Shown one piece after another: positions 1-6,801 of a stretch of DNA of 13,089 nucleotides. The translations under genes and the position numbers were made by a program. The stretch comes from Candidatus Zipacnadia bacterium (GTDB lineage: Bacteria; Armatimonadota; Zipacnadia; Zipacnadales; Zipacnadaceae). Numbering within the stretch: position 1 is the stretch's first letter; the number at the start of each line of letters is the position of its first letter. The DNA is taken from the NCBI GenBank assembly GCA_029821415.1, contig JALGTJ010000053.1, positions 1 to 13,089 on the forward strand, written 5' to 3'. Under the pieces are notes generated by a model. It ran no database searches. It was not told the DNA's origin and was given only the letters and a program-made list of their open reading frames with translations.

Positions 1-217
1 CTAACCATGCCAGTGGGATAGCTGGTGTCGCAGCGATTCTGCGAAACTGGCCGGCCAGCGCTCCATAGCCGGCGAAAATCACCGCCGTCATCAAGGAGCG
101 AGCTATCACCGCGGTGGCAGCCGGCAACCCACGCAGTGCCAACTTGTCACAGACCGCCCCACCCCCAAATCCCAGCAGCGCCAGGAAGGCAAAAAACATC
201 GTAACTGAGTCCATCAT
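1..217 (-). CDS. DMT/EamA-type membrane transporter, N-terminal part (runs off left edge)
   Basis: The reading frame is open from the start codon to the window edge, giving about 72 residues of a longer protein. It begins MMDSVTMFFAFLALLGFGGG, a hydrophobic first membrane helix with Gly-rich turns, then DKLALRGLP, then a second helix (about residues 35-55) containing AVIARSLMTAVIFAGYGAL. This helix, 'LRGLP' loop, 'ARS' helix order is what EamA-domain drug/metabolite transporters show at their N terminus. The start at 217 is chosen because AGGGAG (225-230) lies 7 nt upstream; ATGs at 223 (too close) and 214 are alternatives. It follows the UroD-like gene by about 47 bp on the same strand, so it is probably the third gene of the leftward operon and may move a sugar or metabolite. 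The family is suggested by only two helices, so the substrate is unknown. Confidence 0.55.
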   Translation of the reverse strand, partial: MMDSVTMFFAFLALLGFGGGAVCDKLALRGLPAATAVIARSLMTAVIFAGYGALAGQFRRIAATPAIPLAWL

Positions 218-264
218 AGCCATTCTCCCTTGCACGAGCCCCATAGACGCAGAGGCTGCGGCCG

Positions 265-1341
265 TCAGTAATCGCCATACTCGCGGAAAAGCTCCAACGC
301 ATAACAGTATGTATCGTAACGGACATCCGGCGGAATGGAGTGGTCCGAATGAAAGATATAGGGAATGCGCATCTGCCTCATCGCCTCAAGCTTGCGCACT
401 ATCTCTTCGCGGACGCGCTGCTTGTCGTTAGTATTGAGCACGGTCACGTCAATATTGCCCATATACGAAAGCTCATCACCATATTCGTTGGCAAATTGAA
501 CCACATCATTGCCGGCCTTCGCCTCCATTGGCTGAAGACAGTCAAAACCGGCCTCAACAATCATCGGCACCGCCTGGCGTATGTCACCACAAGTGTGCAG
601 GATTACCGGCAGGCCGTAGCTCTTGAAGAAGTCCACAAGCGCCTTGTAATAGGGCAGAAACATCTCGCCCATTAACTGAGGTGAGCACCACAGCCCATTG
701 CTGAAGCCGAGGTCTTCATAGATGAACATGCCATCGGGCAGGCCCGCCTCTTCAAATAGCTGTGCATAATGGATCTGGAAGAATTGTAGATAGACACTGT
801 TAAAATCGTGAATCCACTCTTTTTCGGTTAGCAGTGCCGGCAGCCAGACCATATCGCCCAGCGTGCCACGCAGCAGTTCCACGAAGGCCAGATTGCCGTA
901 AGTCGCAAATCTGCCATGGCTGCGCACCTCCTGGAGCGCTTGGCGCGTTGCCTCGGCGTCATATCTGCGAGGATCCAGGTCAAGCAACAGAGCACGGTAT
1001 TCGGCCCACTCCCGCGGGCTTTTTACCGTGAACGCAATATGTTCCGGTGTGCCTGACTTGCTCTTCCAGTTCTTCAGTATGGCCCCGCGCCCGTCGCGGG
1101 TGACTTGCCACTGATCAGTCTCCTCCAGCAGCTCGCTGGTGCCAGGAAACAGTGCGGCATCCAGCCAACTGCCGGCTTGCTGCAGGTCAAATCCAAAGAA
1201 GTCGTGCGGGTCTTCTCCCTCAGGATAGCCCTCATTTATCCAGTATTGCGGAATCGTTTCCCCCCAGAAATGTTCGAAAAGCCCCATACGATCGGGGATC
1301 TCTTTGTTAAGCAGTGCTGTTACCCGTTCGCGCGAGGTCAT
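265..1341 (-). CDS. Uroporphyrinogen decarboxylase family (MtaA/CmuA-like) protein
   Basis: This 358-residue protein matches the URO-D fold family in length and layout: N-terminal MTSRERVTALLNKEIPDR, a central YED (208-210), the motif HTCGD (249-253) after a hydrophobic strand, MGNIDV (294-299), and a late HSDHSIPPDV (331-340). His-x-Cys-Gly is the zinc-site signature of the corrinoid methyltransferases of this superfamily (MtaA, MtbA, CmuA). True MtaA-type enzymes usually have a further Cys near the C terminus; here the equivalent stretch reads SDHS, so metal ligation may differ. True haem-pathway HemE is unlikely because its usual N-terminal signature is absent and the neighbours are sugar genes. 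The start at 1341 is preceded by GGAGAA at good spacing; an upstream in-frame ATG at 1473 would overlap the kinase gene. It lies 95 bp downstream of the sugar kinase and is probably co-transcribed. The substrate is unknown; transfer of a methyl group from a methoxylated compound is one possibility. Confidence 0.85.
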   Translation of the reverse strand: MTSRERVTALLNKEIPDRMGLFEHFWGETIPQYWINEGYPEGEDPHDFFGFDLQQAGSWLDAALFPGTSELLEETDQWQVTRDGRGAILKNWKSKSGTPEHIAFTVKSPREWAEYRALLLDLDPRRYDAEATRQALQEVRSHGRFATYGNLAFVELLRGTLGDMVWLPALLTEKEWIHDFNSVYLQFFQIHYAQLFEEAGLPDGMFIYEDLGFSNGLWCSPQLMGEMFLPYYKALVDFFKSYGLPVILHTCGDIRQAVPMIVEAGFDCLQPMEAKAGNDVVQFANEYGDELSYMGNIDVTVLNTNDKQRVREEIVRKLEAMRQMRIPYIFHSDHSIPPDVRYDTYCYALELFREYGDY

Positions 1342-1436
1342 CTTATTCTTCTCCAACCAACTGGATACCACAATTGTCGCGGGCCGTTCGCCGCCGCTCC
1401 CGACTACAGGAGCTAACCGACACAAACCATCATCGC

Positions 1437-2939
1437 TTAGAGTTGATGCACGATCTCCCGGACGTCGGGCCACAACTGCTTATATAACTCAAAATAATGT
1501 TGATAGCTTTCGTGTACCTGCGCTCTCGGCTCGTACACGGTCCGCTCGCTAACCAGTTGGCCGACGGCCTGCGCCACTGAATCATAGACTCCCGTGGCAA
1601 CCCCGGCTAAGATTGCGGCAGCCTGACAGCCGCTTTCTACCACATTGATTGTTACCACCTCATAGCCGGTGATGTCAGCTTTCAGTTGCAGCCAGTACGG
1701 ACTCTTTGAGCCTCCACCGGTAGCGCGCAGGCGGCTGACCTTTACTCCGGCCTGCGCCAGCGATTCCAGATTCAACCGCAGGTCCAGACAAACACCTTCC
1801 AGCAGCGCCTTGATAAATGACTTGCGATCCGTGCTCAAAGTCATGCCCACCATCGCCCCCCGGGCCTGCGCGTCCATATGCGGTGTGCCAGCCCCAGCAA
1901 AATAGGGCACAACCAGCACACCGGTGGGACCAGCGGGTAGATTCTCCAATATTATCTCGTAGGCGTCGCGGCCCTGCTCTTCGGCCCGTCGCCGATCGGC
2001 TTCTGCGAAATTGTCCCGAAACCAGCGCAGCAGGCTGCCACTGGAATAATTGAAGGCCAGCGAGACATACATATCTCCTGCCACATGCGGATAACAGCAG
2101 TAGTTGTGGTTGAACATAGCATCCGTTAACACTGGCTCATCAAAAGCAACGGTTACACACTCCGTGGTGCCCATGCCATCCACAGCCAACCCCTCACCAA
2201 TGATGCCCGCGCCCAGGGCGTTCATAGGCTGGTCGTGCCCTCCCGCCACGACCACACATCCGGTGCTCAGTCCCAGCAACTGCGCCGCCTTGGCCGGCAG
2301 TTGCCCAATTATCTCCCCTGGGCGGATAGGCTCCGCTAGCAATTCGGGGCTAATCTGGGCCGCTTCCAGCATCGGCTCAGACCATCGGCGCTCAGTGACA
2401 TCAAAGGCCATCGTGCGACCCGCCAGGCTCCAGTCCAGCCGCGCCGGCAGACCCAGTTTGGTACATATTGCATCAGGCCACAACAGATATTTATAAGTGT
2501 TAGCATGTACCTCCGGCTCGTTGTCGCGCATCCACATCAGCTTCGGCAGGGTGAAGCTGGGATGAATCGGCATCCCAGTGATCTGGAAAACCTGCCTGGC
2601 TCCGAGCCGTTCAGCCAACTGCTGAACCTGCTGCTGAGCACGGCCGTCGCAAGATAGGATGCTGCCATAAAGAAACTCGCCCCGCTCATCAATGGGAACA
2701 AAGGTCTCCCCCATAGTAGAAATGGCCAGGGCCTGGACCGGATCATCACTGCTGGCAGCAGCCTGGCTAACAACAGCAACAAACGCCTCCCAGACCTGCT
2801 GCGGATCAAGTTCAAACAAGCCCGGTCTGGGATGAAGCTCAGGATATTCGCGATATGAGTGCGCTAGCACCTGACCGTCAGTATCAAATACAACCGCCTT
2901 GACACCGGTGCTGCCTACGTCAACGCCCAGTAGACTCAT
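1437..2939 (-). CDS. FGGY-family carbohydrate kinase (xylulokinase-like)
   Basis: The 500-residue product has the two-domain FGGY kinase layout. The N-terminal phosphate-1 motif GVDVGSTGVKAVVFD is at residues 5-19. GGHDQPMNALG at 233-243 holds the probable catalytic Asp236, and the C-terminal adenosine-binding GGGSKSPYWLQ is at 408-418. It would phosphorylate a ketose or polyol with ATP in the cytoplasm; the 'HDQ' variant occurs in a broad group of FGGY kinases of unsettled specificity, so xylulose is a guess. The start at 2939 is chosen because GAGGAG lies 8 nt upstream and the protein then begins MSLLGVDVGS, as is normal for the family; the frame is open 69 codons further upstream without similarity. 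It is the first gene of the leftward operon and is divergent from a TIM-barrel isomerase/epimerase, a pairing typical of a sugar-degradation locus. Confidence 0.9.
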   Translation of the reverse strand: MSLLGVDVGSTGVKAVVFDTDGQVLAHSYREYPELHPRPGLFELDPQQVWEAFVAVVSQAAASSDDPVQALAISTMGETFVPIDERGEFLYGSILSCDGRAQQQVQQLAERLGARQVFQITGMPIHPSFTLPKLMWMRDNEPEVHANTYKYLLWPDAICTKLGLPARLDWSLAGRTMAFDVTERRWSEPMLEAAQISPELLAEPIRPGEIIGQLPAKAAQLLGLSTGCVVVAGGHDQPMNALGAGIIGEGLAVDGMGTTECVTVAFDEPVLTDAMFNHNYCCYPHVAGDMYVSLAFNYSSGSLLRWFRDNFAEADRRRAEEQGRDAYEIILENLPAGPTGVLVVPYFAGAGTPHMDAQARGAMVGMTLSTDRKSFIKALLEGVCLDLRLNLESLAQAGVKVSRLRATGGGSKSPYWLQLKADITGYEVVTINVVESGCQAAAILAGVATGVYDSVAQAVGQLVSERTVYEPRAQVHESYQHYFELYKQLWPDVREIVHQL

Positions 2940-2956
2940 CACTATCACTCCTCGCT

Positions 2957-2982
2957 CTACCCCTGCCGTCTGGCAAGGGTAG
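2957..2982 (-). promoter_or_regulatory. Leader hairpin beside the kinase ribosome-binding site
   Basis: Two 11-nt arms, CTACCCCTGCC (2957-2967) and GGCAAGGGTAG (2972-2982), flank the 4-nt loop GTCT. In the leftward transcript all 11 pairs form, one of them G-U; in the rightward strand the same position is a C-A mismatch, so the structure favours the kinase mRNA. The hairpin ends 3 nt before the GAGGAG Shine-Dalgarno sequence (2948-2953). It could control translation start or stabilise the message. Read as DNA, it is also a plausible near-palindromic operator for a sugar-responsive repressor. The pairing is seen directly; the role is inferred. Confidence 0.5.
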
Positions 2983-3032
2983 GTACTGGCACAGAAAGCT
3001 AATAAGTGGCGGTACGACAGGACATAGGGACA

Positions 3033-3061
3033 ATTATAATCCGTCGGGGAAGTTATGAAAA
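3033..3061 (-). promoter_or_regulatory. Candidate promoter of the leftward kinase operon, -10 shared with opposite strand
   Basis: On the minus strand TATAAT (3038-3033) is preceded, after 17 bp, by TTTTCA (3061-3056), which matches four of six bases of the -35 consensus. Transcription would start near 3026 and give a leader of about 87 nt containing the hairpin at 2957-2982. The -10 lies in the 8-bp perfect palindrome ATTATAAT (3033-3040), so a second TATAAT (3035-3040) reads rightward toward the isomerase gene. The rightward -35 is weak (ACGACA at 3014-3019 with only a 15-bp spacer). The leftward assignment is moderately supported, the rightward one weakly. Confidence 0.4.
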
Positions 3062-3187
3062 GGACTAAAGCGATTTGGCGGACCAATCTGAATGCACATC
3101 CTGCCAGCCAGGAAGGAATTAGTGACAGGTGCTCAGAACATAGCACGACAGTACATAGAACGGGCGAACTGCCAAGGAGAGATTGTG

Positions 3188-4135
3188 GTGACCAAACAGA
3201 ACCTGGCTATCAAAAACGAGAAGATTCGCGAGGAGTTCGAGACTCTCCGCCAGCGCAAGCCCGAGCAGTTCACTCGCCGCCTAAACTTGTCGTGGAGCAA
3301 TTGGGGATTCGGCATGGAACGGCTTGAAGTCTCGGCCCAGCGTCTCTCCGCAGCCGGACTGAATTTCATAGAACTGCACGGGAATCACTATGGTGCTGAC
3401 TTGGGTTACAAAGTTGATGAGGTGCTTGAGATCCTGGGCAACTACGGAATCAAAGTTGCCGGCGTATGCGGGATGTTCTCCGCAGACAACGACCTGTCTA
3501 GCAATCGGCCGGTCCAGCGGCAAAGAGCCATTGACTACTTGAAGCGAGAGATACTATTTACTGAAGCAGTGGGCGGAAGCTATCTACTGGTCGTGCCTGG
3601 TGCAGTAGGACGCCCGCAGCCCTATGACGATATGGAATTTGCCCGTTCCGTTGAGACTCTGCGTCTGGTTGCTGATCTATTCGTCGAGCACAACGTCCGT
3701 GCTGCCATTGAACCTATCCGCTCCGCCGAAGTAAGTTTCGTGCACACGATTGCCGATGCCCGGCAATACATTGCAGCAGTAGACCATCCCGGCGTAGCTT
3801 ACATCAATGGCGACGTCTATCATATGCAAACGGAAGAAAGCCATATCGGTGAAGCACTGCTGGAAGCAGGCGATATGCTAATAAACCTCCACTTCGCCGA
3901 TAGTCACCGTGGCGCGCTTGGCCGAGGCTCCCTCGACGTGGACACCATCATACGGGCACTATATCTCATCGGCTACAATACCGAAAACAAGTATGTGACC
4001 TTTGAACCGCTGGGGGCAGGTGGGGACCCTTACCCAGCTATGTATGGTAAGCCGGACCCCGCTATGCTCGACGAATTGGTCACTGAATCCGTCTCTTACT
4101 TCCGCAGTCGGGAAGAGGCTGTGCTGGAATTGTAG
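3188..4135 (+). CDS. Sugar isomerase/epimerase, xylose-isomerase-like TIM barrel
   Basis: This protein of about 315 residues has the order of an AP-endonuclease-2 / xylose-isomerase-like TIM barrel: LSAAGLNFIELHG near residues 53-65, a central VPGAVGRP (136-143), AAIEPIRS (172-179), YINGDVYHM (205-213), NLHFADSHRGALGRG (233-247) and VTFEPLGAGG (270-279). Glu175, Asp209, His235 and Glu273 are in the places of the usual metal ligands. The family interconverts ketoses or related sugar acids in the cytoplasm; the exact substrate cannot be told. The start is set at GTG 3188 because AAGGAG (3174-3179) is 8 nt upstream; GTG 3185 is equally possible, and the frame runs open to ATG 3092, which has no good ribosome-binding site. 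It is divergent from the FGGY kinase, so an epimerise-then-phosphorylate route is a natural inference. A promoter for the lpx operon follows, so it is probably transcribed alone. Confidence 0.85.
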   Translation: MTKQNLAIKNEKIREEFETLRQRKPEQFTRRLNLSWSNWGFGMERLEVSAQRLSAAGLNFIELHGNHYGADLGYKVDEVLEILGNYGIKVAGVCGMFSADNDLSSNRPVQRQRAIDYLKREILFTEAVGGSYLLVVPGAVGRPQPYDDMEFARSVETLRLVADLFVEHNVRAAIEPIRSAEVSFVHTIADARQYIAAVDHPGVAYINGDVYHMQTEESHIGEALLEAGDMLINLHFADSHRGALGRGSLDVDTIIRALYLIGYNTENKYVTFEPLGAGGDPYPAMYGKPDPAMLDELVTESVSYFRSREEAVLEL

Positions 4136-4164
4136 CTACCGCTCGACCTACAATATTCCACTGC

Positions 4165-4198
4165 CCTATGTCGAACAACCGCCGCGCTGATACATAGG
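4165..4198. repeat. Inverted repeat between isomerase gene and lpx promoter
   Basis: CCTATGT (4165-4171) and ACATAGG (4192-4198) form a perfect 7-bp inverted repeat around a 20-nt centre. It begins 30 nt after the isomerase stop codon. No T-run follows, so it is not a convincing intrinsic terminator; it may be a regulator site or chance. Confidence 0.25.
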
Positions 4199-4245
4199 CG
4201 AACTGGTCATTCGCGGAGCGCACTACCCTCGTCGGACAGATAAGT

Positions 4246-4274
4246 TTGACAGTCACCGGGGCATAGATTATAAT
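4246..4274 (+). promoter_or_regulatory. Full-consensus sigma70 promoter of the lpx operon
   Basis: TTGACA (4246-4251), a 17-bp spacer and TATAAT (4269-4274) match the housekeeping promoter consensus at all twelve positions with the optimal spacing. Transcription should start near 4281 and leave a leader of about 124 nt before fabZ. The leader starts with a small possible hairpin, GTCTG (4277-4281) with CAGAC (4290-4294), and otherwise shows no structure I recognise. The match predicts strong constitutive transcription of the lipid A operon; no operator is obvious. The -10 region (TTATAATTCGTC) closely resembles TTATAATCCGTC at 3034-3045. Confidence 0.85.
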
Positions 4275-4404
4275 TCGTCTGCGTTTGCACAGACCCGTGG
4301 CCAAGACTTGCTGGCATCTATACTGTCAGAAAAGATGGGTAGGCGGCTGGTTGGAGAGCCATATTCGGGCTGGCGGTTGCCTCGGGAAAGGAGCCATACA
4401 CCAT

Positions 4405-4869
4405 ATGGACATCAGGGCTATCCTGCGGACTTTGCCGCACCGCTATCCCTTCCTGTTGGTGGATCGAATATTGGAGCTGAAGCCAGGGAAGTACGCTATC
4501 GGCATAAAGAATGTTACCGCAAATGAACCGTATTTCACTGGCCACTGGCCGGGTAATCCTGTTATGCCCGGAGTGCTAATCGTGGAGGCGATGGCCCAAA
4601 CTGCCGGCGTTGCCCTGTTGACGGGTCACGAAACTCAGGGCAAACAAGCCTTTTTCGGTGGACTGGACAAAGTCCGTTTCCGCCGACCCGTTGTCCCCGG
4701 CGACCAGCTTGTCATGGAAGCCAAGCTCGTCCGCCAAAAAGGTGCCATAGGTAAGATGCACATTACTGCAAAGGTAAGTAACGAGCTGGCCTGCAGCGGC
4801 GATTTCAGCTTCGTGCTGGTAGATGATAATCAAGAGTCCGAGCAGGCCTTGGCCGAAACTACAAGCTGA
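4405..4869 (+). CDS. fabZ: 3-hydroxyacyl-[acyl-carrier-protein] dehydratase FabZ
   Basis: The 154-residue product is a standard FabZ, a single hot-dog fold of normal length. It begins MDIRAILRTLPHRYPFLLVD, contains FTGHWPGNPVMPGVLIVEAM (44-63) with the catalytic His47 and Glu61, and has FFGGLDKVRFRRPVVPGDQL in its second half. It dehydrates 3-hydroxyacyl-ACP in fatty-acid elongation; beside lpxA it competes for or balances the 3-hydroxyacyl-ACP used for lipid A. ATG 4405 is preceded by AAAGGAG (4387-4393), 11 nt away; the frame is open further upstream to TTG 4285, but this lies at the predicted transcript start and adds no family sequence. Its stop overlaps the lpxA start by one base (TGATG), showing translational coupling. 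It is the first gene after the 4246-4274 promoter. Confidence 0.96.
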   Translation: MDIRAILRTLPHRYPFLLVDRILELKPGKYAIGIKNVTANEPYFTGHWPGNPVMPGVLIVEAMAQTAGVALLTGHETQGKQAFFGGLDKVRFRRPVVPGDQLVMEAKLVRQKGAIGKMHITAKVSNELACSGDFSFVLVDDNQESEQALAETTS

Positions 4870-5657
4870 TGAACATACACCCAACAGCTATAATTGACCC
4901 CCAGGCCGAGTTAGGCAAGAACGTTACCGTCAAGCCCTTCGCAGTTATTGAAGGTGGCACGCAAATCGGAGACGATTGCACTATCGGCGCCTATGTAGTG
5001 ATTCGGACCGGGACGAGTCTGGGCACCGGAACCGAGGTCCACACCGGAGCGGTCCTCGGAGAACCCCCCCAGGACATGAAGTATAAGGGGCAAGAATCCT
5101 ACCTGAAAATTGGCTGCTATAATCATATCCGGGAGTTCGCAACCATACACCGCGCCAGCAGCGAGGGAGAAAGCACGCAGATCGGTGACCGTAATCTACT
5201 AATGGCTTACTCGCATATAGGCCACGATGTTGTCCTGGGCAGCAACATAATAATGGCCAACAATGTCGGAATCAGCGGACATTGCGTCATTGAAGACAAC
5301 GTCAATATTGGGGGCATGGTGGGAGTTCATCAATTCGTTACCATTGGTACCACAGCTATGGTCGGTGGGTTCTCTAAGATTGTCCGCGACGTACCTCCAT
5401 ACACAATTGTCGACGGTAATCCTGCTCGCCCCCGTGGGCTTAACACCCGGGGCCTGCAGCGTCACAATATGTCACCGCAACAGATCGCCGCACTCAAGCA
5501 CGCCTACCGTTTGCTTTTTCGCAGTGATCTTAACGTGAGCGATGCAGTCAGCAAGATACTCGAGGAGTCAGAACCGACAGCCGAGGTCAAGCGGCTCATT
5601 GACTTTATGCTGCGTATTGATGAGGGGTACGGTGGCCGCCAGCTTGATCCCCACTAG
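4869..5657 (+). CDS. lpxA: UDP-N-acetylglucosamine O-acyltransferase LpxA
   Basis: LpxA transfers a 3-hydroxyacyl chain from ACP to UDP-GlcNAc, the first step of lipid A synthesis, in the cytoplasm. The 262-residue length is normal. The first two thirds are hexapeptide repeats of the left-handed beta helix, beginning IHPTAIIDPQAELGKNV; the C-terminal third is the helical domain. Family marks are GEPPQDMKYKG (64-74), IREFATIHR (87-95), and LLMAYSHIGHD (110-120), where His119 matches the catalytic histidine. HQFVTIGTTAMVGG and DVPPYTIVDGNPA follow in the usual order. It overlaps fabZ by one base. It is followed by a 53-bp gap before lpxB, the only real gap between operon genes, where many diderm Firmicutes carry lpxI. 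Confidence 0.96.
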   Translation: MNIHPTAIIDPQAELGKNVTVKPFAVIEGGTQIGDDCTIGAYVVIRTGTSLGTGTEVHTGAVLGEPPQDMKYKGQESYLKIGCYNHIREFATIHRASSEGESTQIGDRNLLMAYSHIGHDVVLGSNIIMANNVGISGHCVIEDNVNIGGMVGVHQFVTIGTTAMVGGFSKIVRDVPPYTIVDGNPARPRGLNTRGLQRHNMSPQQIAALKHAYRLLFRSDLNVSDAVSKILEESEPTAEVKRLIDFMLRIDEGYGGRQLDPH

Positions 5658-5710
5658 TTGCCCCTGCCCTACACTCTGCATCACCCAGCTTCGACCTACG
5701 ACGCTAATCT

Positions 5711-6801
5711 ATGAAACAACGGCCCGAACTATTCTTTGTGACAGGTGAGCCATCTGGTGACCTACACGCAGCTGATTTAGCCCGCGAGCTGGCGAGGATG
5801 GCTGATGTCAAGTTAACCGGCGCCGGCGGACCGCACATGCGCCAGGCAGCAGTAGCCACTGACTTTGATAGCACCAATTGGGGTGCGATTGGCCTGCCCC
5901 AGGCTATCCGCAAGATACCCTATCTGCTGATTCAGAAGAAGCGCATCGTCAATATAATAAAGCAGCGACAGCCTGCGGTATTGATTCTCATAGATTTCGG
6001 GGCTTTCAACATTCGCCTGGCGCGAACCGTGCGGCAGGTGTGCCACGGCCAGCGCATTATGTACTACTTCCCACCTTCATCCTGGCGACGTCGTCCCCAC
6101 GACTGGGGCTTCTTGGCTGAGCTGGTCGATGTGGTGGCCACTCCCTTCAAGTGGTCAGCCCAGCAGCTTCGCGACTGCGGCGTGCCTGCTCAGTGGGTCG
6201 GACACCCCGTCGTTGACCGTTTCAACGGCCAGCAGGCCGCGGCTAATTATCGCCGCCAGCAAGATCTGCCGGACGGCAATCCGGTGATCGGGCTTATGCC
6301 GGGCAGCCGCGCTGTGGAGCGCAACTGCATCGGCCCACAACTCCTGGCAGCCGCAAAGCTGCTGCACAGCAAGCTTGCCGACGCTCAATTCCTATGGTCG
6401 GTGTTGTCCCAAGCTCGGCCCAGCAAGCTGGACCGGCGCGCTGCCCGTATAGATTACATCACGCCGCTCGCTGACAGTCGCAGCCTCATTCTGGCTTCAG
6501 ACATTGTGGTAGCGGCCTCAGGGACTACTTCGCGATGCCCAATATCATCGCCCAACGGCGTATCGTCCCGGAGCTTATCCAGAACGAGGTCAATCCGCAA
6601 CGGCTTTGCCAAGAAGTGCTGGATTTGCATAACAACGCCTTTCGCCAGGAACAAATGAAAAACGATCTGGCCGAAGTTCGCGCTGAACTTGGCCCGCCGG
6701 GCGCGGCGCGGCGCGCCGCACAACTGGCCCTGACACTCGTGGCCGACCGCGACAAACTACCATCCCTGCAAGGCACCGGGGGCGGGGAGGAGTTACAATG
6801 A
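5711..6801 (+). pseudogene. lpxB: Lipid-A-disaccharide synthase LpxB, split by internal deletion and frameshift
   Basis: LpxB (GT19) joins UDP-2,3-diacylglucosamine and lipid X into the lipid A disaccharide. The first frame shows FVTGEPSGDLHAADLARELA near the N terminus, IDFGAFN, YYFPPSSW, VGHPVVDR, LMPGSRAVERN and IVVAASGT. After ASGT (codon ending 6526) it turns into 44 codons of unrelated residues ending at 6658. The family sequence resumes in another frame as DYFAMPNIIAQRRIVPELIQ (from 6523) and runs to the stop at 6801, which overlaps msbA by ATGA. By memory of E. coli LpxB, about 32 residues between ASGT and the LPN motif are absent. The frame change needs a loss of 3n+1 bases; about 97 would restore a protein near 395 residues, normal for the family. 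GACT (6523-6526) fits both sides of the junction. No good Shine-Dalgarno precedes ATG 5711. It may be a true recent pseudogene or an assembly error. Confidence 0.88.

Noticed and set aside
1342..1436. GC-rich imperfect repeat between the kinase and UroD-like genes
   Set aside because: Arms are short and contain bulges; no clear hairpin, REP element or terminator.
3055..3327. 90-codon plus-strand frame in the divergent region
   Set aside because: It overlaps the start of the isomerase in another frame, has low-complexity charged sequence and no domain.
4285..4404. In-frame 40-codon N-terminal extension of fabZ from TTG 4285
   Set aside because: It lies at the predicted transcript start, has no ribosome-binding site, shows no family similarity, and MDIRAILRTLPHRYP from 4405 is the normal FabZ start.
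6535..6801. Separate small gene of 88 codons before msbA
   Set aside because: Its product is the C-terminal part of LpxB (PNIIAQRRIVPELIQ onward), so it is the second half of the split lpxB.
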